Notes: a model not told the origin generated them from the letters alone. Shown: positions 35,464 to 43,713, counted from the first letter of the stretch. The stretch is DNA of 44,997 bases from Pseudomonadota bacterium (GCA_947459825.1 CANHFH010000008.1:1-44997), one strand, 5' to 3'. Made by a program: numbers and translations.

Positions 35464-36533
35464 GGACCATCGTCGTCGACAAGATCGCCTCGATCACGCA
35501 GGCCTGCGGCCTCGGCCACGAGGTCCGCATCGCCACCGACAACATCCCGTCCGAGGAAGGCGTGGTGGTGGTCGTCGAGATCCTCAGCTCGAAGGCCAAC
35601 TACAACACGCTCGAGCTCACCAGCGGCCGCATGGCCAAGGTGAACAAGGGCGACATCGTGGTCGGCGCGCTCGGCCACCGCAAGGCGCTGTTCGGCTACT
35701 CGGGCCATGTGCCGGAGAAGCTCGCCGCGGGCGACATCATCCAGATGCTCAACATCGGCGGCGTGCTCGGCATCTGCGATTCGGCCAACCCCGACAAGGG
35801 CAAGCCCTTCGACTGCCGCGTGCTCGGCGTGGTGCTCACCTTCCCGTACCTCGGCGAGCGCATCGGCGTGCCGGCGCGCGCCGGCTACCGCAAGCTCGAC
35901 TTCGCGGCGCCGCTCGACGCGCAGGGCGTGCCCGTGGTCGCGCTCGCCGGCACCTGCATGGAGGCCGGCAAGACCGCGGCCGCCTGCGCGATGGTGAGCC
36001 GCATGCGTCACCGCGGCCTCGTCGTCGACTGCTTCAAGGCGACCGGCGTCTCGCTGCGCCGCGACATCCTCGCGATGGAGGACGCCGGCGCGCGCAACTC
36101 CATGATCTTCACCGACCTCGGCGTGATCACCACGACGCGCGCGGTGGGCCCCGCGCTCACCCGCACCATGATCACCGAGCTCGCCGCCAAGAAGCCCGAC
36201 ATCATCGTGTTCGAGCTCGGCGATGGCATCCTCGGCACCTACGGCGTCGACTCCATCCTCGAGTGCGACGACATCCGCGGCGCGCTGACGGGCGTGGTGC
36301 TCTCGGCCAACGATCCGGTCGCCGCCTGGGGCGGCGTGAAGCTGCTGCGCGAACGCTTCAAGGTCGAGCCCTGCGCGGTGACGGGACCCGCCACCGACAA
36401 CGCGGTCGGCGTCGACATCATCGTCGAACAGATGGGCGTGCCGGCGTTCAACGCGCTCACCGACGGCGCGGCGCTCGGCGACCGCGTCATCGAGGCCGTC
36501 GGCCTCGCCGCGAAGTTCCCCACGGCGCATTGA
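35460..36533 (+). CDS. P-loop protein of unknown function in the arginine operon (DUF1611-like)
   Basis: The protein has 357 residues and I do not recognise a characterised function. Residues 1-125 form a compact beta-rich region (DKIASITQACGLGHEVRIATD; GVVVVVEILSSKANYNTLELTSGR). Residues 155-357 form a P-loop NTPase-like domain with Walker A GTCMEAGKTA (164-173), KATGVSLRRDI, and a possible Walker B IIVFELGDGILG (248-259). The second half resembles DUF1611/COG3367, but the N-terminal half differs from what I remember of that family. It is coupled to argG by ATGA and followed by argC after 21 bases. Constant co-translation with arginine enzymes points to a role in arginine synthesis or its control; that is inference. 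Confidence 0.6.
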   Translation: MRTIVVDKIASITQACGLGHEVRIATDNIPSEEGVVVVVEILSSKANYNTLELTSGRMAKVNKGDIVVGALGHRKALFGYSGHVPEKLAAGDIIQMLNIGGVLGICDSANPDKGKPFDCRVLGVVLTFPYLGERIGVPARAGYRKLDFAAPLDAQGVPVVALAGTCMEAGKTAAACAMVSRMRHRGLVVDCFKATGVSLRRDILAMEDAGARNSMIFTDLGVITTTRAVGPALTRTMITELAAKKPDIIVFELGDGILGTYGVDSILECDDIRGALTGVVLSANDPVAAWGGVKLLRERFKVEPCAVTGPATDNAVGVDIIVEQMGVPAFNALTDGAALGDRVIEAVGLAAKFPTAH

Positions 36534-36554
36534 GCGACAGGACCCCGGCCCAAC

Positions 36555-37613
36555 ATGTCACGCATCCCCATCCTGATCCTCGGCGGCACCGGCTACGTGG
36601 CCGGTGAAGCCCTGCGCCTCGTGCTCGGTCATCCACAGTTCGAGATCGCGGGCATCCTGTCGGATTCGCAGCCGGGCGAACCGGTCGCCAAGGCCTTCCC
36701 GCACCTCGCGCCCGTGCTCGGCGACCTGCGCTTCGTGTCCCAAGACGGGATCCTTGCGCTCGTCGCTGCGCTGCCGGTGAGCGGCGTGTTCTCCGCCGCA
36801 CCGCACGGTGTCAGCGCCGCGCTCATCGACAAGCTGCTCACCGCGGCGGCGGCGGCCGGCACGAAGCCGCGCGTGGTCGACATCTCGGCCGACTACCGCT
36901 ACGCGTCGCCCGAGGCCTACGCCGCGGTCTACAAGCATGCGCACGGCGCGCCGGCGCGCATCGCGGAGTTCACCTGTGCGGTTCCCGAGCACCTCGCCGC
37001 CGTGACCACGCCGCATGTCGCGCATCCGGGCTGCTTCGCCACCGCGACGCTGCTCGCCTCGGTGCCGCTGCTCGCGCTCGACCTCGTGACGCCGACCCTC
37101 TTCGTGAGCGGCGTGACGGGCAGCACCGGGTCGGGCCGCAAACCCGTCGACGGCACCCACCACCCGACCCGCCACAGCGACCTCTATTCGTACAACGCGC
37201 TGGTGCACCGCCACATCCCGGAGATCACCGCCTGCGCGGCGGCGGCCACCGGCGTCACCGCGGACTTCGCGTTCGTGCCGCACTCGGGCCCCTTCGCGCG
37301 CGGCATCCATGTCACGGTGCAATCGACGCTCAAGCGCGCCATCGACGCGCCCACGCTGCTCGCGCAGTTGCGCAGCTACTACGCGCACTCGCCCTTCGTG
37401 CGCGTCACCGACGCCGCGCCGCGCATCAAGGATGTCGCCGGCACCAACTACGCCCAGCTCTCGGCGGCGGCCAACGGCCGCACGGTCGCCGTGCTCTGCG
37501 CCATCGACAACCTCGACAAGGGCGCGGCCGGCGGCGCGGTGCAGTGGATGAACCGCCTGTTCGACCTGCCCGAGACCACGGGCCTCACCGCACCGGCAGC
37601 GGGGTGGACATGA
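36555..37613 (+). CDS. argC: N-acyl-gamma-glutamyl-phosphate reductase
   Basis: ArgC (352 residues) reduces N-acetyl (or other N-acyl) glutamyl phosphate to the semialdehyde. It starts with the NADP-binding ILILGGTGYVAGEALRLVLGHP. The catalytic Cys160 lies in AHPGCFATATLL, and the region SGVTGSTGSGRKPVDGTHHPTRHSDL is conserved around the substrate. FVPHSGPFARGIHVTVQS and KDVAGTNYAQLS near the C-terminus complete the family pattern. AGGA lies about 12 bases upstream of the ATG. The stop overlaps argD (ATGA). The acyl group used cannot be decided from this sequence. Confidence 0.94.
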   Translation: MSRIPILILGGTGYVAGEALRLVLGHPQFEIAGILSDSQPGEPVAKAFPHLAPVLGDLRFVSQDGILALVAALPVSGVFSAAPHGVSAALIDKLLTAAAAAGTKPRVVDISADYRYASPEAYAAVYKHAHGAPARIAEFTCAVPEHLAAVTTPHVAHPGCFATATLLASVPLLALDLVTPTLFVSGVTGSTGSGRKPVDGTHHPTRHSDLYSYNALVHRHIPEITACAAAATGVTADFAFVPHSGPFARGIHVTVQSTLKRAIDAPTLLAQLRSYYAHSPFVRVTDAAPRIKDVAGTNYAQLSAAANGRTVAVLCAIDNLDKGAAGGAVQWMNRLFDLPETTGLTAPAAGWT

Positions 37614-38746
37614 GCCCGACCGACCATCTCGCGCCCGTCTTCGCGCAGTACCCCATCGAGGTGGTGCATGCGGAAGGCGTATGGCTGCACACCCGCGACG
37701 GGCGGCGCATCCTCGACCTCTACGGCGGCCATGCGGTCGCCGCGCTCGGCTATGCCCACCCAGGTTGGACGCGCGCGATAGCCGACCAAGCCGCCGCCTG
37801 CAACTTCCAGAGCAACGCCGTGCCGATGGATGTGCGCGTGCGCGCCGCCACCAAGCTCGCGCGTTTCGCCGGCGGACATTTCGACAGCATCTTCTTCGTC
37901 AACTCGGGGGCCGAGGCCAACGAGAACGCGCTGCGCATGGCCTTCAAGATGACGCGCCGCACCCGCGTGGTGGCGGTCGAAGGCGCGTTCCACGGCCGCA
38001 CGGCGGCCGCCGGTGCCGTCACCTGGGGCGCCGACAAGAAATGGTACGAGTTCCCGCGCACGCCGTTCGAGGTGAGCTGGGTGCCGCGGCGCGACATCGC
38101 CGCGATCGCCGGCACCGTCGGCGAGGATGTCGCCGCGGTGATCGTCGAGCCCGTGCAGGGCGTCGGCGGCGCGTTCGACATGGGCGCCGAGTTTCTCGCG
38201 GCGCTGCGCGCGCGCTGCGACGCGGTCGGCGCCGTGCTGATCTTCGACGAGGTGCAGATCGGCGTCGGCCGCAGCGGTCACCCCTTCGGCGCCGACCTCT
38301 ACGGCGTGCGCCCAGACATGATCACCACCGCCAAGGCGCTCGGCAACGGCTTCCCTTGCGGCGCGCTGCTCATGACCCCCGCGGTCACCGCCGCGCTCAA
38401 GCTCGAGGGGCTCGGCACCACCTTCGGCGGCGGGCCGATGGCCTGCGCCGCCATCGAGGCCGTGATCGACGCCATCGAGGCCGAGGACCTGCTCGCCAAT
38501 GTCCGTCGCGTGTCGCAGTACATCCGCAGCACCTGCACGGTCGGCCCGGTCGTCGGCCATCAGGGCGCCGGCTTCCTGCACGGACTCATCTGCGACCGGC
38601 CCGCCAAGGAGGTCCAGACGGCGCTGCTGGCGCGGGACATACTCGCCGGCACCAGCGGCGACCCGCGTGTGGTCCGGCTGCTGCCGCCCTACACGCTGCG
38701 CGAGCCCGAAGTCGATCTGCTGCGCGCAGCCCTGGAGTCCCTGTGA
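37610..38746 (+). CDS. argD: N-acyl-ornithine aminotransferase
   Basis: ArgD (378 residues) is a fold-type I PLP transaminase giving acylornithine from the semialdehyde. Motifs are FVNSGAEANENALRMA, EGAFHGRT, VEPVQGVGG, IFDEVQIGVGRSG with Asp213, and the PLP Lys242 in ITTAKALGNGFPCGA. It is slightly shorter than E. coli ArgD. ATG overlaps the argC stop and the stop overlaps the following GTG, so argC-argD-argF' are continuously coupled. Confidence 0.94.
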   Translation: MSPTDHLAPVFAQYPIEVVHAEGVWLHTRDGRRILDLYGGHAVAALGYAHPGWTRAIADQAAACNFQSNAVPMDVRVRAATKLARFAGGHFDSIFFVNSGAEANENALRMAFKMTRRTRVVAVEGAFHGRTAAAGAVTWGADKKWYEFPRTPFEVSWVPRRDIAAIAGTVGEDVAAVIVEPVQGVGGAFDMGAEFLAALRARCDAVGAVLIFDEVQIGVGRSGHPFGADLYGVRPDMITTAKALGNGFPCGALLMTPAVTAALKLEGLGTTFGGGPMACAAIEAVIDAIEAEDLLANVRRVSQYIRSTCTVGPVVGHQGAGFLHGLICDRPAKEVQTALLARDILAGTSGDPRVVRLLPPYTLREPEVDLLRAALESL

Positions 38747-39741
38747 AGAACTTCCTCGACCTCGCCGACTTCAGCCGGGAGGAGGTGCTCGACCTGCTCG
38801 CGCTCGCGCGTCGCCTCGAGACGCACCCCGAGCCGCGCGCGCTCGCCGGCAAGATCCTCGGCCTCGTGTTCTTCAACCCCTCGCTGCGCACGCTCGCCTC
38901 GTTCCAGGTCGGTATGCAGCGGCTCGGCGGCTCCTCGTTCGTGATCACGCCAGGTCAAGGGACATGGCAGCTCGAGACGCGGACCGGCGCGGTGATGGAC
39001 GGCGCCTGCGCCGAGCACATCCGCGAGGGTCTGCCGGTGCTCGCGTCCTACGCCGACGCGCTCGGCATCCGCGCCTTCGCGGATGGCAAGGACCTCGCGC
39101 ACGATGTGGCCGAGACCAGCTTCAAGGCGATGGCGGGCGTCGTCGACAAGCCGCTCATCAACCTCGAGTCGGCGGTCAACCATCCCTGCCAGTCGCTCGC
39201 CGACTGGAAGACCTTGGACGAGGTCGGCGTGCCGCAGCGCGCCAAATTCGTGCTGACCTGGGCCAACCACCCGCGCGTCACACCGATCGCCGTGCCCTCC
39301 GCCACCGTGCACATGGCGGCGCACCGCGGCATGGAGGTGGTGGTGCTGCGTCCCGAGGGCTACGCGCTGCCGCCCGCCATCATGGACAAGGCCCGCGCCG
39401 CCGCGGCCGCCTCCGGCGGCTCGGTGCGCGAGACCGACGACCGCGCCGATGCGCTCGCCGGCGCGCAGGTGGTCTACGCCAAGGAATGGGGCTCGACCGC
39501 GCACTACGGCGACGCGGCGGCCGACGCCGCGCTGCGCGTCGGTCTCAAGGACTGGTGCGTGCGCGAGGACTGGTTCGCGACCGCCGCCGCCGCCTGCCGT
39601 TTCATGCACTGCCTGCCGGTGCGGCGCAACGTCGCCGTCGCCGACGAAGTGCTCGACGGCCCGCGCAGCATCGTGCAGCGCGAGGCCCACAACCGCTTGC
39701 CCGCACAGATGGCGGTGCTGCACCGCCTGCTGTCCGCCTGA
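38743..39741 (+). CDS. N-acyl-ornithine carbamoyltransferase (ArgF' type), unusual active site
   Basis: The enzyme has 332 residues and a GTG start overlapping the argD stop (GTGA). It is the acetyl/succinyl-ornithine branch of transcarbamylases, not classical OTCase: it has FFNPSLRT instead of the STRTR loop, PGQGTWQLE with Trp75, AVMDGACAEHIRE, NHPCQSLAD, LTWANHPR and FMHCLPVRRNV. By alignment from memory with the X. campestris acetylornithine enzyme, Ala90 falls where that enzyme has Glu92 (and the B. fragilis succinyl enzyme has Pro90). Ala298 falls where it has the carboxylated Lys302. The second Arg of the RTR loop is Leu51. It transfers carbamoyl from carbamoyl phosphate to an N-acylornithine; which acyl group is open. 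Confidence 0.85.
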   Translation: MKNFLDLADFSREEVLDLLALARRLETHPEPRALAGKILGLVFFNPSLRTLASFQVGMQRLGGSSFVITPGQGTWQLETRTGAVMDGACAEHIREGLPVLASYADALGIRAFADGKDLAHDVAETSFKAMAGVVDKPLINLESAVNHPCQSLADWKTLDEVGVPQRAKFVLTWANHPRVTPIAVPSATVHMAAHRGMEVVVLRPEGYALPPAIMDKARAAAAASGGSVRETDDRADALAGAQVVYAKEWGSTAHYGDAAADAALRVGLKDWCVREDWFATAAAACRFMHCLPVRRNVAVADEVLDGPRSIVQREAHNRLPAQMAVLHRLLSA

Positions 39742-39764
39742 ACGCCCACGAGGAGCCGAAGAAG

Positions 39765-40709
39765 ATGATCATGCACCGCACCGACCCCGCCGCCGTCATC
39801 CGCGCCCTGCGCAGCGCCGCGCCCTACATCCGCCTCTACAAGGGCAAGACCTTCGTCGTGAAGGCGGGCGGCGGCGTGTTCGGCGACCCCGCGGCGACGC
39901 GGGCGCTGGTCGAGCAGATCGCCGTGCTGCACTCGCTCGGCATCCGCGTCGTGTTCGTGCACGGCGGCGGTCCGCAGCTCACCGAGGTCACCGAGAAGCT
40001 CGGTGTGCCGACGCAGATGATCGAGGGCCGGCGCGTCACCGACGCGCAGTCGATCGATGCCACGGCGATGGTGCTGTCGGGCCTCATCAACACCCGCATC
40101 CTCGCCGCCTGCCGCGAACTCGGCGTGCCGGCGCTCGGCATCAGCGGCGTCGACGCCGGCCTCATCCAGGCGCACAAGCGCGCACCGGTGAAGCTGCAGG
40201 GGAGCGATGCCATCGTCGACTACGGCTTCGTCGGCGACATCGACTACATCGACACCGATGTCATCAAGAAGCTGCTCGACGCCGGTCTCATGCCGGTCAT
40301 CTCGCCGCTCTCGAGCGACGACGCGGGCACGCTGCTCAACATCAACGCCGACACGGTCGCGGCGGCGATCGGCGCCGCGCTCGGCGCCGAGAAGCTGGTG
40401 CTGTGCACCGGCGCACCCGGCATCCTCAGCGACATCACCGACCCGACCTCGGTGGTCTCCTACACCGACCTCGCCGGTCTCGCGAAGCTGCGTACCGAGG
40501 GCCGCATCAACGACGGCATGCTGCCGAAGGCGAAGGCCATCGAGAACGCCATCAACGGCGGCGTGCAGCGCGTGCATGTCATCTCCTACAAGGCGCCGGA
40601 TGCTATCCTCGCCGAGGTGTTCACCAACGAGGGGACGGGCACGCTCGTGGTCGCCGACATCCGTAAGCTCGCACCCGCGGAACTCGCGGCGGGCAACGCG
40701 CAGCCGTGA
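39765..40709 (+). CDS. argB: N-acetylglutamate kinase-type amino acid kinase
   Basis: ArgB (314 residues) phosphorylates the gamma-carboxyl of N-acylglutamate. The amino-acid-kinase fold is clear: KTFVVKAGGGVFGDPA, VFVHGGGPQLTEV, GRRVTDAQSI, LGISGVDAG, LLNINADTVAAAIGAALGAEKLVLCTGAPGIL and GRINDGMLPKAKAIENAINGGV. KAGGG replaces the usual KYGG(N/S). It is not fused to the acetyltransferase (NAGS) domain found on the corresponding xanthomonad protein. ATG 39765 has AGGAG 9 bases upstream; a second ATG at 39771 is possible. The stop overlaps argH (GTGA). Confidence 0.92.
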   Translation: MIMHRTDPAAVIRALRSAAPYIRLYKGKTFVVKAGGGVFGDPAATRALVEQIAVLHSLGIRVVFVHGGGPQLTEVTEKLGVPTQMIEGRRVTDAQSIDATAMVLSGLINTRILAACRELGVPALGISGVDAGLIQAHKRAPVKLQGSDAIVDYGFVGDIDYIDTDVIKKLLDAGLMPVISPLSSDDAGTLLNINADTVAAAIGAALGAEKLVLCTGAPGILSDITDPTSVVSYTDLAGLAKLRTEGRINDGMLPKAKAIENAINGGVQRVHVISYKAPDAILAEVFTNEGTGTLVVADIRKLAPAELAAGNAQP

Positions 40710-41926
40710 GCCGCCTCTGGGACAAGGGCGCGCCGCTCGATGAGCGCGTGCTCGCGTTCACGGCGGGCGAGGACCACGCGTTCGACGAGCGTCTGGTCGC
40801 CTACGACGCCCGCGCCTCGATCGCGCACGCGCAGATGTTGAACGCGCAGGGGCTGCTCTCCGACGCCGACTGCGAGGCCATCGAGCAGGGGCTCGAGTCG
40901 CTCGCCGCCGCCCACGCCCAAGGCGAGTGGCGGATCGCACTGGAGGACGAGGACGGCCAGACCGCGCTCGAGCGCAGGCTGACCGCGCTCATCGGGGCAG
41001 CGGGCGGGCGCGTGCATCTCGGCCGCTCGCGCAACGACCAGGTGCTCGCCGCGCTGCGCCTCTACCTGCGCGATGCCGCCGAGGAACTGGCGCAAGGCGC
41101 CGAGACCGTCGCCGCCGCGCTCGATGCGCTCGCCGACCGGCAGGGCGATGTCGAGCTGCCGGGCTACACCCACATGCAGCAGGCGATGCCGAGCAGCGTC
41201 GCGTTGTGGGCGGGCGGTTTCGCCGCCGAGCTGCGCGACGACGCCGCGGGCCTGCGCGCCGTGCGCCGCCGCATCGACAAGAACCCGCTCGGTTCAGCCG
41301 CGGGCTACGGCACGCCCGGCCTGCCGCTCGACCGCGAGGCGACCCGCCAGGCGCTCGACTTCGCCGAGGTGCACGCGCCGGTCACGGCCGTGCAGCTGTC
41401 GCGCGGCAAGGCCGAGTCGCAGCTGCTGTTCGAGATCACGCTGCTGATGCAGGACCTCGGCCGCTTCGCCGCCGATGTCTGCCTCTTCTACACGCAGGAG
41501 TTCGCGTTCGTGGAGCTGCCCGACGCGTTCACCACCGGCTCGTCGATCATGCCGCAGAAGCGCAACCCGGACGTGTTCGAGCTTCTGCGCGGCCGCAGCG
41601 CCACCGCGCAGGCCTGCCTCGTCGAGGCGCTCGGCATCGTCGCCAAGCTCCCCTCGGGCTACCAGCGCGACCTGCAGCTGCTGAAGGCGCCGCTGTTCCG
41701 CGGCATCGACCTCGCGCTCGCCAGCACCGCCATCCTCGCCCCCGCCATCGGCGCGATGGCCTTCGTATCGGAGCGCATCACGCTCGACCCCGCGATCCAC
41801 GCCGCCGAACGCGCCAACGCGATGGTCGTGCGCGAGGGCATCCCGTTCCGCGAGGCCTACCGCCGCGTCGGCGCCGAACTGCGGGGCGAAGCGCCGCACG
41901 ACGAAGATCCGGAGCGCGGCGCATGA
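40706..41926 (+). CDS. argH: Argininosuccinate lyase
   Basis: ArgH (406 residues) splits argininosuccinate to arginine and fumarate. Fumarase/aspartase-superfamily signatures are RVHLGRSRNDQVLAALRLYLR, PGYTHMQQAMPSSVALW, NPLGSAAGYGTPGLPLDR and the catalytic loop GSSIMPQKRNPDVFELLRGR. It is shorter than E. coli ArgH by about 50 residues, mainly at the C-terminus, but the core appears complete. The start is GTG overlapping argB; the stop overlaps the thioesterase gene by ATGA. Confidence 0.95.
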   Translation: MSRLWDKGAPLDERVLAFTAGEDHAFDERLVAYDARASIAHAQMLNAQGLLSDADCEAIEQGLESLAAAHAQGEWRIALEDEDGQTALERRLTALIGAAGGRVHLGRSRNDQVLAALRLYLRDAAEELAQGAETVAAALDALADRQGDVELPGYTHMQQAMPSSVALWAGGFAAELRDDAAGLRAVRRRIDKNPLGSAAGYGTPGLPLDREATRQALDFAEVHAPVTAVQLSRGKAESQLLFEITLLMQDLGRFAADVCLFYTQEFAFVELPDAFTTGSSIMPQKRNPDVFELLRGRSATAQACLVEALGIVAKLPSGYQRDLQLLKAPLFRGIDLALASTAILAPAIGAMAFVSERITLDPAIHAAERANAMVVREGIPFREAYRRVGAELRGEAPHDEDPERGA

Positions 41927-42369
41927 CCGCAGCTATCTGGCAGCCGGGCACCACGCTCGAGGGCTGCAACGCCAAGAGCGAGCGCACCATGGTCGAAGGG
42001 CTCGGCATCGTCTTCACCGAGCTCGGCCCGGATTTCATCCGTGGCACCATGCCGGTCGACGCGCGCAGCGTGCAGCCGATGCGCATCCTGCACGGCGGGG
42101 CGTCCGTCGCCTTCGCCGAGACGCTGGCGAGCGTCGGGGCGAACTGTCTCGTCGACCGCCGTACCCAGGCCGTCGTCGGTCAGGAGATCAACGCCAACCA
42201 CCTGCGACCCGCACCCGAAGGCGAGACCGTCGAAGGCACGGCCCGTCCGATCCACATCGGCTCGCGCAGCCAGGTCTGGGGCATCGAGATCGTCGACTCG
42301 CGCAAGCGCCTCGTCTGCGTGTCGCGCATCACGCTCGCGGTGATCGCACGGCCGCCCGCGACCGCTTGA
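41923..42369 (+). CDS. Hotdog-fold acyl-CoA thioesterase (PaaI/YbdB type)
   Basis: The protein has 148 residues. The hotdog core has GIVFTELGPDFIRGTMPVD, then ILHGGASVAFAETLASVGAN, in which the HGG loop and the helix Glu are the expected catalytic region. VVGQEINANHLRPAPEGETVEGTARPIHIGSRSQVWGIEI is typical of the YbdB/MenI/PaaI group. The substrate is probably an acyl-CoA, unknown here. It is coupled to argH by ATGA as the last gene of the operon. A link to acyl-group handling in an acylated-ornithine pathway is tempting but unsupported; these genes are often incidental neighbours. Confidence 0.88.
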   Translation: MTAAIWQPGTTLEGCNAKSERTMVEGLGIVFTELGPDFIRGTMPVDARSVQPMRILHGGASVAFAETLASVGANCLVDRRTQAVVGQEINANHLRPAPEGETVEGTARPIHIGSRSQVWGIEIVDSRKRLVCVSRITLAVIARPPATA

Positions 42370-42424
42370 ACGATTCGGCCGGAGACTGGTCTACACTCGC
42401 TCGACGAACCCGGAGGACCGCCTG

Positions 42425-42856
42425 ATGACCGACCCGCGTCCCGCTGACTCGCCGCTCATCGGCTACACGCACATCGTCTACGCGCTGCACGCGTTGTCGG
42501 TGCTCATCGGCATCACCGGCCCCGCGACCATCGTCGGCAGCTTCGTCTTCGGCCTGCCATCGATCATCGCCGTGGTGATGAACTACATCCGTCGGCGCGA
42601 TGTCGCCGGCACCTGGCTGGGCACGCACTTCACCTGGCAGATCCAGACCTTCTGGCGTGCGCTCATCGCCATCGTGATCGCCGGCGTCGTCTCGGCGCCG
42701 CTCGTGCTCGCGCTCGGGCTCGGCATCCTCACTTTCTACCTCGCGGTCGTCGTCGTCGGCATCTGGGTCATCTACCGCGTCGCGCGCGGGTGGCTCGCGC
42801 TGCGCGAGGGCCGCAGCATGCCGGTCGGCGACGGCGCGGCGCCGAACCGCGCATGA
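42425..42856 (+). CDS. DUF4870-like inner-membrane protein
   Basis: The protein has 143 residues and four hydrophobic segments (about 13-35, 38-56, 75-100, 101-122). IGYTHIVYALHALSVLIGITGPATIVGSFVFGLPSIIAVVMNYIRR and GTWLGTHFTWQIQTFWRALIA match a family often annotated as DUF4870 or plain 'membrane protein'. No function is known. GGAGG (42412-42416) is 8 bases upstream of the ATG, and TACACT (42392-42397) is a candidate -10, so this gene begins a new transcription unit after the arginine operon. The stop overlaps the lipoprotein gene (ATGA). Confidence 0.8.
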   Translation: MTDPRPADSPLIGYTHIVYALHALSVLIGITGPATIVGSFVFGLPSIIAVVMNYIRRRDVAGTWLGTHFTWQIQTFWRALIAIVIAGVVSAPLVLALGLGILTFYLAVVVVGIWVIYRVARGWLALREGRSMPVGDGAAPNRA

Positions 42857-43104
42857 CCTCGACCAGCCGGCCCGCCGGCGCGGCGCCCGTCGCGGGCGCG
42901 ATGCTCGTGATGGTCGCAGCGCTCGGCTTGGGCGGCTGCGGCCAGACCGGACCGCTCTACCTGCCCGACAGCGGCACCGTGGTGACTCGGCCCGCGCCGA
43001 GCGCACCGGCACCGAACACACCCACACCGAGCGCACCCGCACCGAGCGAGCCCACACCGACGCCCTTACCGCCGCCGTCACCGCCCCCGCCGCCCAAGGG
43101 TTGA
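42853..43104 (+). CDS. lptM: LptM-like lipoprotein with Pro-rich tail
   Basis: The protein has 83 residues. A hydrophobic signal (AGAMLVMVAALGLGGC) ends in a lipobox with lipidated Cys29, and the sequence after it, CGQTGPLYLPD, is the LptM (YifL) signature. LptM helps disulfide maturation of the LPS-transport protein LptD at the outer membrane. The rest is a low-complexity tail of Pro with Ala, Thr and Ser, including repeated PAPSAPAP-like units. In relatives lptM is usually beside lysA/dapF; here it is coupled to a DUF4870-like gene. Confidence 0.8.
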   Translation: MTSTSRPAGAAPVAGAMLVMVAALGLGGCGQTGPLYLPDSGTVVTRPAPSAPAPNTPTPSAPAPSEPTPTPLPPPSPPPPPKG

Positions 43105-43160
43105 GCGCACCGCTCACGATCGAGCATCTCGGTATTCCCCTACGGCGCTGCAACGCGCCG
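43102..43160. terminator. Two small hairpins after the lipoprotein gene
   Basis: TGAGCG-CAC-CGCTCA (43102-43116) begins at the lipoprotein stop codon, and CGGCGC-TGCAAC-GCGCCG (43143-43160) follows. Both stems are perfect, 6 bp each, but neither is followed by a T-tract. They may end or stabilise the transcript. Confidence 0.35.
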
Positions 43161-43180
43161 ATGCCTACCCTATCGGGACG

Positions 43181-43672
43181 ATGTCCGCCCTCGCCGCATG
43201 TTCCGCGCCGGTCTGTCGCGCGCGTCCGCCTAAAGCGGGCGGACGCCGTATACGGTTCCGGGCGCTGAGCGTCATCGGCATGATCCTGCTGCTCGCGTGG
43301 CAGTCGGCCGCCACCTGCCACACCGCGCATCTCGCAGCGCGGCAGGACGCCTCCATCGGCGCACTCATCGCCGCCAGCCTCTGCAGCACCGCCGCATCGC
43401 CCGCAACGGGGCCGCCCGGCTCGCCCCTGCGCACCGACTCCCCGATCACCGGCGACCGCACCTCCACCGACATCGGGTCCACCGGCCCCGGCTGTCTGCA
43501 CTGTGCCAGCGGCGGCTGTAGCGGTTCAGCAGGCGGGTTGGCCGGTGGTTGGCTGGTCGCGGCGCTGCTTGTCGCAGCGCTGACCGGACCGACCAGTTCA
43601 CGGGGCAAATCGGGTGCATCGACGTGGCGCAGCGGACACCCGGTGCGTGGACCGCCGCAGTCGGGCGTATAA
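43181..43672 (+). CDS. Possible small Cys-containing membrane or exported protein
   Basis: This is an open frame of 163 residues. A basic start precedes a hydrophobic segment (ALSVIGMILLLAWQSAATCHTAH). A low-complexity region follows, then PGCLHCASGGCSG and a second hydrophobic stretch (GGWLVAALLVAALTG). The HxxC-like CLHC after a membrane anchor resembles DUF2946-type proteins, which are linked to metal handling, but the match is loose. ATG at 43181 is the only reasonable start found by eye; ATG 43280 is possible. The TAA stop falls inside the TATAAT used for the HiPIP gene. It may not be a real gene. Confidence 0.4.
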   Translation: MSALAACSAPVCRARPPKAGGRRIRFRALSVIGMILLLAWQSAATCHTAHLAARQDASIGALIAASLCSTAASPATGPPGSPLRTDSPITGDRTSTDIGSTGPGCLHCASGGCSGSAGGLAGGWLVAALLVAALTGPTSSRGKSGASTWRSGHPVRGPPQSGV

Positions 43673-43673
43673 T
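43668..43673 (+). promoter_or_regulatory. TATAAT -10 of the HiPIP gene
   Basis: This is a perfect -10 hexamer 40 bases before the HiPIP start. No good -35 is seen at 16-18 bases upstream. The leader includes AAGGA at 43702-43706, making this a leadered transcript, unlike several others in the window. Confidence 0.55.
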
Positions 43674-43713
43674 CCTCCCCGTCGTCCGACCCACCCACGC
43701 AAAGGACCCTGCC

